Assembly: GCA_019096065.1 (NCBI GenBank)
Contig: JAGUCH010000002.1
Coordinates: forward strand, 2,368,501-2,432,500
DNA length: 64,000 nt
Origin: Paracyclopina nana
Lineage: Eukaryota; Arthropoda; Copepoda; Cyclopoida; Cyclopettidae
Reading direction: 5' to 3'
Notes under the pieces: generated by a model
The model's input: only the letters and a program-made list of their open reading frames with translations
Databases searched by the model: none
What the model was told of the DNA's origin: nothing
Part shown: one piece after another, positions 1-11,300 of the stretch
How positions within the stretch are numbered: position 1 is the first letter of the stretch
Layout: every line of letters starts with the position of its first letter
Translations under genes and position numbers: made by a program

Positions 1-357
1 GTCCTCGGCCGCTGCAGATATCACCAAAAGGTGCCATATGACCCTCCAGAATTGACGATAAGCGAGAAAACGTACGGACTGGTTAGTCCAGAGCCCTATG
101 AAATGCCTGAGAGGTCGCCTTTGTGGACAGCTGTGGCTTACGCTGCATTTGACATCGCTCTCGATCCGAGCAGCAAAGAAGGAAAAGCTCAAGCGGTAAA
201 AATCGCCTATACTTTATTACGTATTCATCTATATTGGAAATAATTTTAGAAATCCGAGCAGAAAGGTGACAACGTTGAGCTGAAGCCGGTCAAAGAGGTG
301 GAAATCAAGAAATCCGAGACGGAGAACAAGACGGAGACTGGTTGCATTGTGTCGTAA
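1..357 (+). CDS. 3' end of a gene for an unrecognised protein with a CaaX-like C-terminus (partial)
   Basis: Two exons are visible, 1-195 and 250-357, joined in phase 0 across a 54-bp intron (GTAAAA donor, TTTTAG acceptor). The reading frame is open from base 1, so the gene starts left of the window. The visible 101 residues contain a Pro/Tyr-rich stretch (VPYDPPELTISEKTYGLVSP, residues 11-30) followed by a short possible amphipathic or hydrophobic piece (PLWTAVAYAAFDIAL), then a Lys/Glu-rich tail. The protein ends in C-I-V-S, which fits a CaaX prenylation box, so membrane anchoring is possible; this is inference from the last four residues. I do not recognise the family. The stop lies only 14 bp from the stop of the convergent minus-strand exon. 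Confidence 0.7.
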
Positions 358-371
358 AAAATATGACTATT

Positions 372-532
372 TCAATATCTATTCTTCTTCTTCTTCTTTT
401 TGGCTTGCTTTTCTTCCTCGAGTTGGTTGAAGTAAGCCTCTTCTAAAGTGTACTCATCGTCGTCGTCAATATTGAAATCATCTATGAAATCCGAGTATTT
501 TTCAGTTTGTTTCACGACGCCTTCAAAGACAT
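372..532 (-). CDS. Probable last exon of a small acidic, Lys-tailed protein
   Basis: Read on the minus strand, a T-rich tract ending in CAG opens an exon of about 53 codons with strongly biased composition: an acidic block (FIDDFNIDDDDEYTLEEAY) followed by a basic tail (QAKKKKKKNRY) and TGA. The exon needs a preceding exon ending in phase 1. The nearest candidate is a hydrophobic ATG-initiated stretch at 652-602 (MPNFAYVLTFIVFVIIM), which would look like a signal anchor. Joining the two in frame needs a TG..AG rather than GT..AG intron, so I do not claim it. Composition and acceptor favour a real exon; function is unknown. Confidence 0.4.
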
Positions 533-1002
533 CTGAAAAAAAGGAATGTTACATGAATCATCATGTAGTTTGACGAGATGCATAATTCAGTGAGTTGTCA
601 CCATAATAATAACGAAAACAATAAAGGTCAACACGTAGGCGAAATTAGGCATTTGTCTTAGTAACGAGGGTGATTAATTGCTTCATTATGCTTGAAGCTC
701 ATGATGATAATAACTCAAGTCGTCGGATTGCGTCAGCCCTTTTTCCTTATTACAGAAAAACCGCAATAGGCAATTCAATTTTGCAACTTTTCTCGGCCAT
801 GCGCTTTGCCTATTTAGGCATAAATCCACGCGCAAAGGCCATAAAACACAGACATAACCAGATGACGTCACCAAAAACTTATCTTGCGATCCAGTGCCTG
901 AATTCGCCATTTTCTCCTTATATCTTATCTCTTCTTATTTAGCTTAAATTTGCTTTATGCACACTCATTTATAGTGCAGTGTCAAAGTTGCTTAGCTTCA
1001 AA

Positions 1003-1590
1003 ATGTTCAAAAGTGTGGCAATTTTGGGACTTTTTCTCGTTGCTTCTGCTTCTTGCAGTTTCATCCGAGAAATCAAGGTGAAAACCGCAAGCTGCAATGA
1101 ATGCGGTATGACATTTTTGGGAGAACTTTCCGTGAAGGTAAACAATGATTTTCCTTAAGGTACCTTTTTTTAAATGCTGCCTTCAAAAATAGGTTTGCGG
1201 TCAAGGTTCGCCCCCAGGAATTTGCTGCGTTGCTGTCAATCTAAATAACCAAGAAACTAACTTCATTGAAGGAAAGGTAAAAAAAATCCAGCTGATATTA
1301 GTATTTTTCCCCATAGCTTAGCTTTTTCTATAGGAGGACATTTTTAGTGGAGTTGAAATCCGCGAGTGCTACAACTTCAATTTGGGCTCTATTTCCAGGC
1401 CTGAAGATTTCGGTAGGAATTTAACTTATGGTATATAAGGCAAGATTAGTGCCTATTTTCGCCTGTTTTATTTCAAGGCTTGACATTATACCACGCTCTA
1501 TCTGATGGAGGCCAATTTGATTACGTTGAGGTCCTGACAAGTGACAACCAGAGACTGAGGCAAAAAACCTACCATTTTCAGCCCTTTTGA
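1003..1590 (+). CDS. Small secreted cysteine-containing protein, possibly PLAT-like
   Basis: Four exons (1003-1137, 1193-1276, 1334-1412, 1478-1590) joined by 55-65-bp introns give 136 residues in one frame. The first 20 or so residues (MFKSVAILGLFLVASASCSF) are a typical signal peptide. The mature part has a CNEC pair, a CGQGSPPGICC cluster and one further Cys, then Asn-rich strands and LYHALSDGGQFDYVEVL near the end. That last motif resembles the H-x-x-SDG-x-W-type strand of small secreted PLAT/LH2-like proteins; this assignment is tentative. No transmembrane segment is seen. The gene converges on the minus-strand gene that ends at 1614, leaving 23 bp between stop codons, so the transcripts probably overlap at their 3' ends. 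Confidence 0.7.
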
Positions 1591-1613
1591 TAAGTGGGAC
1601 AAAAATCCCTTTT

Positions 1614-2040
1614 TTAATTTCCAGGTGCGACTTTTTCCGCTTTTTGGACGGAAGTGACTGGGAAAATGGCAGCAACTGTAGAATCCTTTAACACACTTAC
1701 TTTGAATGGTTTGATACGCCGAAGAAGCCGCTGATACGATTCCATATCCACTAAATGAGTCCGCTTGTTTCTTCTTTTTTCGTAGCCTAAGATTATTGTT
1801 GAAACTTCCATATAAGCCATCGCCTTGCATATTTCGACCTCTGAGTCCAAACCGGTAATTCCATTGCTGAATAAATATGCCAAAAGCGAGCAAACTTATT
1901 GTCAAAATGCCAAATCCATCGAGTAGCCAATTCTCCTCAGGATTTGTCTCGTACACATTGTTGCTGCTTTGGAACTTTTGCTGCAGCCTACGAGCTGCTA
2001 CGACTGCAGTGCCACCATCTTCTACTGAAAAAGTAGCCAT
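1614..2040 (-). CDS. Small single-pass membrane protein, family not recognised
   Basis: Two exons on the minus strand, 2040-1701 and 1675-1614, join in phase 1 (donor GTAAGT, acceptor TCTACAG; 25-bp gap between the borders) and give 133 residues. The start is the first ATG of the open frame. A hydrophobic segment lies at about residues 54-77 (LLDGFGILTISLLAFGIFIQ), preceded by an Asn/Glu-rich part and followed by a Gly/Asn stretch and a basic cluster (LRLRKKKK). No signal peptide precedes it, so a single internal membrane segment is likely. The 25-bp intron is unusually short for this window, which is the weak point of the model; reading straight through instead would give a longer, less convincing C-terminus. 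Function unknown. Confidence 0.5.
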
Positions 2041-2070
2041 TTTTCCCGTTAAACGATGCAGACTGAACTG

Positions 2071-2750
2071 ATCCCGATTTTACACCCGGGCCTAACTTTA
2101 TATACAGTTATTGTCCTTATTTTGGCTGGCTTCCTTTGAAGCGCGCACTTTTCTCTTTTCAACTTGCCACACTGGGGTAAATCCCCAAATACTCCAAATG
2201 TTCCTCTCAAAGTAACTCCACATACCTCGCTATATTTATGGGGCAAAATGTATTATTTAAAAATGTGATTTAAAATCTTGCCATTTTCGGTCCATTTTCC
2301 CAACTGTGCTTCAATGCGAGTCGAAGATGTGCTGACAATTTCAAAGCTGAGGTATATTTTTGTCAATTTTAGGCTACTTGCAATTTTTAAAATAAAATAT
2401 TAAAAAAGTATTCCTGAAAAAAGAAGATTTATTTTATGAAGCATATGCAGGGTTGCAAGATTGCAATTTTTAGGTGAATGAGGAAAACTGCCAACAGAAA
2501 CTCATTGTGCAAAAAGATGAAGCATGTGAATCGTCATATTAATCTGCAATCTCTCGTACCAAATTACCCACAAGCAACTTGCTTTATAATTCTTCACGGC
2601 ACTTTTATGAAAGTGACTCGGCTAAATTTTGCCAGAAGACAATTGCTGTCTCGATCTAGATTCAAGCATGCAACTTGCACTTTCTGCTTTTACAGCTTTA
2701 TGCTAATTTTGCAGGAGCAAAAAAATGCATATTGTACATTTGTGTGCTTT
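2071..2750. other. Spacer without a recognisable gene
   Basis: AT-rich sequence between the small membrane-protein gene and the fold-back element. Short open frames here have no coding-like composition, and I see no exon with splice sites. It probably holds the upstream region of the minus-strand gene starting at 2040. Confidence 0.5.
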
Positions 2751-4212
2751 AACAGACTGATTTTTTTGGCCAGGGCTTCGTTTGATACATCGATTCGGGT
2801 TTGATTTTTCAATTTTGGGCCCAAACCCCTTGTCACCATGTGGTTTGATGGGGTTTCAAGTTTGGCGGCCCCCAGGATGCTCTAAGGGGGTCAAATGGGG
2901 GCTGGTCTTATCAGCTGATCGAAACAAGGCAAATCTTTGCGGGGGCGTGGCTGGAGGAGTGGAGGGCAGCCAAAATCAACTATGCCCCAATTCTTGAGGC
3001 CCCTGGGGGGTGTCCAGATGTCAGGGGAAAAAAGTTGGAAAAAGTCCTCGGCAAGGCCAAAAAAAGCCAAAATTTGCGTTTTCGGACCCAACTTTGAGGC
3101 CGATTATCTCCAAAGGCCACGGATGGATTTTGGATTTTTTTGCTCCAAATGGCAGATAAAGATCCAAATTAGTACCAAGAAAAAATTTGGGAGGGTGTTA
3201 TTCCTCGTTTGTCCGCTACGAGCTCTCAAAGTTGGACAAAATTCACTTTTTCACAGTAGTAACAAAATGGCTACTTTTCTTCTGTCAAAAATTCTCGATT
3301 GGTCACAGTGGCCAAGTTGATGGCTGGAGTGTGGGCCATTTGGTCTGGAGGACACCTCTAGGGTCTCAGTGGTTGGTATCAGGTCCAACTTCCTTGGTAG
3401 GGCTAGGCCAGGCCCAGCCAGGAGCCTTGGAGCCGAGCCATCGCGACGGCCATTTCGATTCAGTGGCAATTCCAAGGGCCTTGCTGCCAATTCTGGGGAC
3501 AGATTGTTGACCATTTGGCCTTGATCACTCCTTTAGGGTCCCAACAGATGATTTCAAGGCTAACAGTCAAGGTACAGCAAGGTCAGCTTGATCCAGGGGG
3601 CTCGGAGTTCACTTGTGGCATTGGTGATTTGGCTACAGAAAGTCTTCGAGGGCCTCGATGGCCAAGTTCTCTGATCAGGTGAGGATTTTTTGAGCTGTAT
3701 CACTCCTTTGGCATCCCATGAGATGATTTCAAGTTCAACTTTGATGGTGATCATCAGCTGACTGCTTCCAGGGCTACCAGAGCTTATTTGCCAACTCAGC
3801 TGCCAATGGTTCAATGAAAGGCAGCATGGATCACAGCCAAGACCAAGGCTGGAGAGTGGATTTTTTAGGCTGAATCAACTCAAATGGAAGCAAGGAGATG
3901 AAAGACAGTCTATTTTTCATGGTGATATGCTCCCTTCTTCAACCAGGAGTGCCAAAGCTTCATGGGAACAAAAGTCGAAAATGGCTTCAATAAAGAGCTC
4001 CATTGATTGCAGCCAAGACGAGCGATGACAAGTCACTTTTTTGCTCCAGCTCAGCTCAGGGGGTGCCAAAGAGAATTTAGAAGGTGTAAACTTTCAGGTG
4101 TTGTGCACCTTTCATGGTTCTGGATGCGCAAAACTTTCATGTGATAGCCAGAGCTCAAATAATAACAACTGCTACTCACGGATGAAAAAGGCTCGCGCTC
4201 GACAAATCGCAG

Positions 4213-4910
4213 ATTGAACTTGACTTTTTTGGTCCAGCTCAACTTCAGTGGTGCCAAAGAGGCTGTGGAATGTGAAAAATTTCGGGTGTTCTCCATATTT
4301 CATGATTCTGGACTGGGCAAAGTTTTATGGAGTGATGGCCACTATTATGCTAAGTGCTACTACTCGCGGATGAAAATGGGCTTGCGCACAGCAAATCGCG
4401 GATTGAACTTGACTTTTTTGGTCCAGCTCAACTTCAGTGGTGCCAAAGAGGCTGTGGAATGTGAAAAATTTCGGGTGTTCTCCATATTTCATGATTCTGG
4501 ACTGGGCAAAGTTTTATGGAGTGATGGCCACTATTATGCTAAGTGCTACTACTCGCGGATGAAAATGGGCTTGCGCACAGCAAATCGCGGATTGAACTTG
4601 ACTTTTTTGGTCCAGCTCACCTCCATTGGTGCCAAAGAGGCTGTGGAATGTGAAAAATTTCGGGTGTTCTCCATATTTCATGATTCTGGACTGGGCTAAG
4701 TTTTATGGAGTGACAGCCACTATTATGCCAAGTGCTGCTAGTCGCGGATGAAAATGGGCTCGCGCACAGCAAATCGCGTGTGGAATGCAATTTTTTTGGT
4801 CCAGCTCAACTCCATTGGTGCCAAAGAGGCTGTAGAATGTAAAAAATTTCGGGTGTTCTCCATTTTTCATGATTCTGGACTGGGCAAAGTTTTATGGAGA
4901 GAGGCGTTTT
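4213..4910 (+). repeat. Tandem 189-bp repeat in the left half of the fold-back core
   Basis: Units begin at 4213, 4402 and 4591 (ATTGAACTTGACTTTTTTGG), with a diverged fourth from about 4780. The spacing is exactly 189 bp, equal to 63 codons, so a 161-codon frame stays open across the first three units. The units carry the words GGTGCCAAAGAG and TTCATGATTCTGGACTGGG. The first two are almost identical, showing recent duplication. I read the open frame as a by-product of the unit length, not as a gene. Confidence 0.85.
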
Positions 4911-5634
4911 CCGTTTGCGAGTATGCAGTATATTTATTATTATAGGAGCAGCAGTGCCAGGAAAGTTTTGCGCATCCAGAACCATGAAAGGTGCACAACA
5001 CCTGGAATTACACACCTTCTAAATTCTCTTTGGCACCCACTGAGTTGAGCTGGGGCAAAAAATTCTCATTTTATCGCGGACTTTTTTGATCTTCAGCATA
5101 TATATATTGTGGCCCTATAAATATGGCTGAAGAAAAAAGTTTAGCACATGTAAAATCGCGATAGGTGCATAACACCTGAGATTTTACACCTTCTAAATTC
5201 TCTTTGGCACCCACTGAGGAGATCCAGGCCAAAAAAGTCGAGTTCCATCCGTGAATTTTTGATCGCGAGGCATTTTCCGTTTGCGAGTAGCAGTTGCTAC
5301 TATAGGAGCAGCAGTGCCAGGAAAGTTTTGCGCATCCAGAACCATGAAAGGAGCGCAACACCTGACAGTTTGCACCTTCTAAATTATCTTTGGCACCCAC
5401 TGAGATGAGCTGGGGCAAAAAATTCGCATTTTATTGCGGACTTTTTGAGCGAGAGCCCACTTCTTCGGCATATATACTATTATTTTGGCCCTCTATATAA
5501 ATGGCTGAAGAAAAAAGTTTAGCACATGTAAAATCGCGATAGGTGCATAACACCTGAAATTTTACACCTTCTAAATTCTCTTTGGCACCCACTGAGGAGA
5601 TCCAGGCCAAAAAAGTCGAGTTCCATCCGTTTTT
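4911..5634 (-). repeat. Tandem repeats in reverse orientation, right half of the fold-back core
   Basis: The same sequence family as the left half (TTTGGCACCCACTGAG, CCAGAACCATGAAAGG) recurs in reverse orientation near 4980-5045, 5165-5220, 5340-5405 and 5545-5600, with interspersed sequence around the word TATAAATATGGCTGAAG near 5115 and 5490. The unit is about 180 bp. The right half is not a base-for-base mirror of the left half: it keeps different unit variants, unlike the 1,450-bp arms. Confidence 0.75.
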
Positions 5635-7810
5635 GAGCGCGAGCCTTTTTCATCCGTGAGTAGCAGTTGTTATTATTTGAGCTCTGGCTATCACATGAAA
5701 GTTTTGCGCATCCAGAACCATGAAAGGTGCACAACACCTGAAAGTTTACACCTTCTAAATTCTCTTTGGCACCCCCTGAGCTGAGCTGGAGCAAAAAAGT
5801 GACTTGCCATTGCTCATCTTGGCTGCAATCAAAAGAGCTCTTTATTGAAGCCATTTTCGACTTTTGTTCATACAAAACTTTGGCACTCCTGGTTGAAGAA
5901 GGGAGCATATCACCATGAAAAATAGACTGTCTTTCATCTCCTTGCTTCCATTTGAGTTGATTCAGCCTAAAAAATCCACTCTCCAGCCTTGGTCTTGGCT
6001 GTGATCCATGCTGCCTTTCATTGAACCATTGGCAGCTGAGTTGGCAAATAAGCTCTGGTAGCCCTGGAAGCAGTCAGCTGATGATCACCATCAAAGTTGA
6101 ACTTGAAATCATCTCATGGGATGCCAAAGGAGTGATACAGCTCAAAAAATCCTCACCTGATCAGAGAACTTGGCCATCGAGGCCCTCGAAGACTTTCTGT
6201 AGCCAAATCACCAATGCCACAAGTGAACTCCGAGCCCCCTGGATCAAGCTGACCTTGCTGTACCTTGACTGTTAGCCTTGAAATCATCTGTTGGGACCCT
6301 AAAGGAGTGATCAAGGCCAAATGGTCAACAATCTGTCCCCAGAATTGGCAGCAAGGCCCTTGGAATTGCCACTGAATCGAAATGGCCGTCGCGATGGCTC
6401 GGCTCCAAGGCTCCTGGCTGGGCCTGGCCTAGCCCTACCAAGGAAGTTGGACCTGATACCAACCACTGAGACCCTAGAGGTGTCCTCCAGACCAAATGGC
6501 CCACACTCCAGCCATCAACTTGGCCACTGTGACCAATCGAGAATTTTTGACAGAAGAAAAGTAGCCATTTTGTTACTACTGTGAAAAAGTGAATTTTGTC
6601 CAACTTTGAGAGCTCGTAGCGGACAAACGAGGAATAACACCCTCCCAAATTTTTTCTTGGTACTAATTTGGATCTTTATCTGCCATTTGGAGCAAAAAAA
6701 TCCAAAATCCATCCGTGGCCTTTGGAGATAATCGGCCTCAAAGTTGGGTCCGAAAACGCAAATTTTGGCTTTTTTTGGCCTTGCCGAGGACTTTTTCCAA
6801 CTTTTTTCCCCTGACATCTGGACACCCCCCAGGGGCCTCAAGAATTGGGGCATAGTTGATTTTGGCTGCCCTCCACTCCTCCAGCCACACCCCCGCAAAG
6901 ATTTGCCTTGTTTCAATCAGCTGATAAGACCAGGCCCCATTTGACCCCCTTAGAGCATCCTGGGGGCCGCCAAACTTGAAACCCCATCAAACCACATGGT
7001 GACAAGGGGTTTGGGCCCAAAATTGAAAAATCAAACCCGAATCGATGTATCAAACGAAGCCCTGGCCAAAAAAATCAGTCTGTTAAGAAGTTGTTACGCA
7101 AAAATCATTTCTTGATACATATATGATGAGTTGTTCTGTCAAAATGTGGTTAATTTGCTATTTGCCTTACACATACAAATTCACTTTATGCCAAGGCTTT
7201 TTAGACTTAATTATTCACTGATGTTAGTAATTTATAACACAATCAAAATCACAAATTGTGACTTAGGCCCCCGAGCAAATGTTAAGCTGACGTTACATTT
7301 ATCGAGGTTTTTTTACCATTGTATCAATCTCCCGTTTTGCCAATTTCGGCTCGCACAAATGTGACAATTAAAAATATTGCAAGATTTTGCAGGTCGTAAA
7401 AAAAATCGTACTTTGGCCAAATCCAAGTCATAATGTAATTTTTCAGCCCATATGCCATACGCATGTACTAAAAGTGGTCCAAAAAAATGGTTGCTACTTT
7501 CGGTAATAAAATGCAAGCAAGATGGTAATTAAGGCTAGAAAAAATTCCCTGCTTGAGTTATGGCTTGGTGAGCTTGAACTTGAAGCTTCTTCTACATAGA
7601 GCATGCAAAAATGGCTGCAGTTAATGATGATGATGATGACATCCTTGCTTTGCTTGCTCCAATTTTTTCCCGACATATTCGTGGTTGAAAATTAATGTTG
7701 GACAAACCAAGAAAAAAGCCTTAACCACCAAGTTTGCACAATAGCAGAAAGAGAACAAAATAAACCGCGATTCTTTTCCCAATTCTCGTTAATTCTAGGT
7801 GACCATTTAT

Positions 7811-8370
7811 TTATTTGCTACTTGAAGATAGGTAAACTCTGCAGAGATTCTTGACAATTGTGGCAGCTTTGTTGGACTTGCTGGAATTATTCGTATTGGC
7901 CGGATTATCTAATTGTTGTTGGGCGAAATCTTTTCTGCGGACGAAAGCCAAATGGGTGATTTGGAATGAAATGTACTTTTCGAAGCTCCGTTCAACGTGG
8001 CCTGACATGGAATAGCCCAATTGGAAATCTTCATTGCTGACATGAGAGGTCAAAGTGAGCTGAAAATAATATAATAATAAAAATTAACTACATCAAGCAA
8101 TTAGCTAGAAAAAACCAATCTTACTTTGAAAAATGGATTTGGAAGATTGTCTTTGAATTTCCCCCGGATCCATAAAACTCCTTTGCCATTATCTATCATT
8201 TTGGCAACTCCACTCCGCCTGAAAAATCGACACAAAAACTCGTTAAAGAGGGAGAGAGAAGCAAAAGACTACAAAGCTTTACAGCTGAAAAGCTACCAAG
8301 TAGTAGGCAATTTTGAATGGATAAACCAAAGATGGTGGCAGCTGGAAATGCACAAAATTATTTTTGCCAT
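7811..8370 (-). CDS. Three-exon gene for a 138-aa protein of unknown family
   Basis: Minus-strand exons 8370-8297, 8218-8125 and 8059-7811 join in phases 2 and 0 with GT..AG introns of 78 and 65 bp, and total 139 codons including the stop. The start is the ATG at 8370. The N-terminus is moderately hydrophobic (KIILCISSCHHLWFI) and could be a weak signal sequence. The middle (LWIRGKFKDNLPNPFFK, then LTLTSHVSNEDFQLGYSMSG and SFEKYISFQIT) reads like the strands of a small beta-rich domain, and the tail is rich in Asn, Ser and Lys. I do not recognise the fold. In-phase joining and composition make a real gene likely; the function is open. Confidence 0.65.
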
Positions 8371-11300
8371 TTCCTCCTCTGCATTATTTGCATTAGTAGC
8401 TAAAAAATGCATCATCGGCTGCAGCACAAAAACCGACTCGGAAAAAGTTTGAAAGCCAAGCTAGCACATGCATTTATATGATGATTTTAATAATGACTGA
8501 GAAAATTGTTGCGTGAAAGGTTGCGCGAGTTTTTTATTAGCGTGAATATTCCGCGCGGCAAAGCTGATTCTTGTTTACAAAACATAAACAAAAACAAGGC
8601 GCGTGCCGCGTGGCAATTTGCGAGTCCCGAGCGGCTTTTTAGGTTGGGCTGCAAATTGGCCTTTTTTACCGTTTTGTGCCCATGACCTCTTCAACAATGA
8701 GCTTTTTCGGCCTCCACCAAGAGGATTTGACCATCCAGTGACTATGTGAGGCTGTTTCGGCCCAACTTTCCTCCGCGTGAAGATAAACCTGGAATAAAAG
8801 GGAACTTTTATCCATCTTGATCCAAACTTTTTTGGCCGCCGCCGAAAAAAGGTGAGTTTACAAATCAACACTTCCAGCCAGCTGCTGCAGTATTTGTGAC
8901 ATGCCACATTTTTGAAAAGGCTCTGGAGGCTCTTTTTCTTGCTTGGAATCTTTGTGTAGAAAAATAGGAGGGGATGGGTTGGCAAAAACAAGGCAGTTAG
9001 CGCGAAATTTATGACTCTTTCTTTCTGAAAGTCGGGATAGCCATTTTGCTCTCATGCTCCGTTTAGCTGTACTTTTCGAAGACAAAGAGCCTTCAAGACC
9101 AGAAATTTTGGCCCTTATACTACTACTATGCAGTGAGAGTGTGGGGGAGAAAAAGGAAAAATCCGCTAGCTGATGATAAAACGGAAAAAGGAGGAGACAA
9201 TATGTTGCAAGGAAGCAAATTGCCTCTTTTTCTTGCCATCTGAAAAAAGGGACAAAGTATTATTATTGTCAGCCTCCCTTTTTTCCACTCTGTAGAGCAG
9301 CAAAAACAAGGGAGAAAATCTGGCTGAAGTGAATTTGATTTCTGGACTTGATGGCGCCAAGATGAAAAAACCGTTGGGAATCTCCAGACATCTTGGAGCC
9401 TTGCCTTGGGCTCAATGGCGCCTCGCAGCCTAGCAACCTTCAATATTGTGAAAAGCTGAGTTGATGAACTGCTGGGCAACTACATTGTAATGAGGCAACT
9501 TTCTTTCTCGCTGTAGTATCGCTTTGTAGGATTGTATCCAAGTTTGAAAACAAGCAAACAAACGACCAGTTTGTAAACTCATTCCAAACTTTCGTGCTGT
9601 AGCATCATGCTAAGAAACATCCCCTACAACAATCTAGTCTGACTTGAGATTGTGTAAGCATTTGTAGCAGGCTAAATTATGAGCCTGAAAACGACCCTGA
9701 GTCCCAAGGGAGCTGCAAGGGAATCACTTTTAGTTTTTCCCCCCATAAATGATAGAGTAATGCAATATTATTTTCTATCTTCCTTTAGGAAAGTTTCCTT
9801 TCGAGTGGAGTAGTGAAAGTGCAAAAAAACCTCCATCTCATCACTCAACTAAAAAAAGCTTCAGGGTCGACCTCTCCAGAGAATCTACGCCAGTGAATGT
9901 GTGTCGATCTTGAAAAGAAAATTCGAGTGGGTCCAGACTATCAATAGGGCTTTAACGAGCCATTCTCACCCGATAGATGTATGCATGAAGAAAGAAAGTC
10001 CCTTGGGAGATACATGAACGAGCAGCAGCCAGGAAACAGGTCAGATCTTATCTTTATTGTTCACGTTTCTTCCCATTATACAGCCTGTCCTGTATAGATA
10101 TCAAGGCTCTGTTCACCTGCCCATAATAGGCGATTCCTAAATGTTAGAACAAAAAATCGTCTATTGCCCTTTCATGCGATTTTAGGTTTTCCGCTTTAAT
10201 TTTCTCTTGCAAACATAAGGCGTGTAATAGGTAGTGTTTTAAGTAAAGTTTTTCAAAATCAACGGGACAGTCTGTATTCAATCACCTCTTATTGTTGTTG
10301 TGCCACGTAGGAGAACGTGAAAAAAGGGCTAGGTGAATTGATGGAATTTCAGAAAGTGAGCAACAATGGAAACTTTCAAAAGTTCACTGAAGCGCTTTTC
10401 ATGCATTTTTCATGCACTTCTAAAAGTGCTTCGAGCAAAAAGAAAGAGCCTCCAGAGCTGGCAGCAATTACTCTGAAAGCATTTTCGAAAGCCTCTCTTC
10501 TCACAAAATGTCTCTGAATTTTCCAATAAAATGAGATAAGGAGATCCAATACTTCCATGTGGACAACATCGATACCAGATAGAAAACCGACCGAGAGACT
10601 TGGACAAAGTGAAAGTCAATGGGATACTGCTACACACACATGTATTTTCCTCGGGGCGCTTAAAGGCCAAAAAGGCAAGCTAGGAAATACGCATACCATT
10701 CCGCGTTATTTGTTTACAAACGCGCATCAATCACGCGCCACTTTAAAACAGGGATGCACTGCGCATGCGCGCGTAAACAACAGTGCAGTGGTCACGGCCC
10801 GGCGCGCCTTGTCGCCTGCTCGGGCCAATAATATGCTTTTAAGGCGCAAAATGGTCAAAATAGCTGAGGAATGTGCGCCTTTTTGGGTGACCATATGTGA
10901 TACAAGATTGATGGGACACCCCACAAGTTTTCTCGTGTGTGTGTGTGACTAGCAAATCCTTTCTGCAGATTGAAAGTTTGTCTTTCTTCCTTCAATCTGC
11001 TCCATCCATTCCTTGCAATGACTTTCACCAAAGCCAAGAAAAGGTGAAAGCCCTTGTTGAAGTTTCTATACCACACTGGCACAGTAGGAATGTGAAAGGG
11101 TTCATACCCCTCTCTGTGCGCTAGTTTACAATGGTCAGACAGAATAGATAGAAGTACAACTGCATTATCTATGGAAGAACAAAGGAGGGATGAAAGCAGG
11201 AGTGTTCAAGCTAAAGCTGGACCCTAATCTCAAATGTACATTATTCAGAAAAGAAAGCAAGAAAAGGGTCAGTAAGTAAGCGAAGGCTCCCTAAATACAT

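Larger units (their letters stand above)
2751..7084. mobile_element. 4.3-kb fold-back element with 1,450-bp inverted arms
   Basis: The outer ends are AACAGACTGATTT on the left and its reverse complement on the right. Left and right positions sum to 9835 at every point I checked (2751/7084, 3514/6321, 3814/6021, 4061/5774, 4200/5635), so the arms 2751-4200 and 5635-7084 pair without any indel. Only scattered substitutions are seen, for example near 2890-2941, 3970-3990 and 4024-4030. The ORFs inside are mirrored pairs with no recognisable protein, so this looks like a non-autonomous element similar in build to Drosophila FB elements. No convincing target-site duplication is visible. A transcript through it could fold into a very long double-stranded RNA. 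Confidence 0.85.

Noticed and set aside
602..652. Hydrophobic mini-exon that could be the first exon of the minus-strand gene ending at 372
   Set aside because: Joining in frame requires a TG..AG intron; all other introns here are GT..AG.
4214..4699. 161-codon open frame with a perfect 63-residue repeat
   Set aside because: It exists because the 189-bp repeat unit is a multiple of three. The opposite arm and other units do not keep it open, and there is no start context or splice structure.
3560..6275. Mirrored 84-, 87- and 107-codon ORFs in the fold-back arms
   Set aside because: They are the same sequence seen twice in opposite orientation, with low-complexity translation and no domain.
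2751..7084. CRISPR-like interpretation of the repeated core
   Set aside because: Units are about 180-190 bp without unique spacers, in a eukaryotic genome.
8575..8991. 138-codon minus-strand ORF with a basic stretch
   Set aside because: No domain, no splice partners, and a homopolymer-rich translation.
10317..10952. Overlapping plus-strand ORFs
   Set aside because: No recognisable domain, and the region is a CpG-rich patch between AT-rich sequence.
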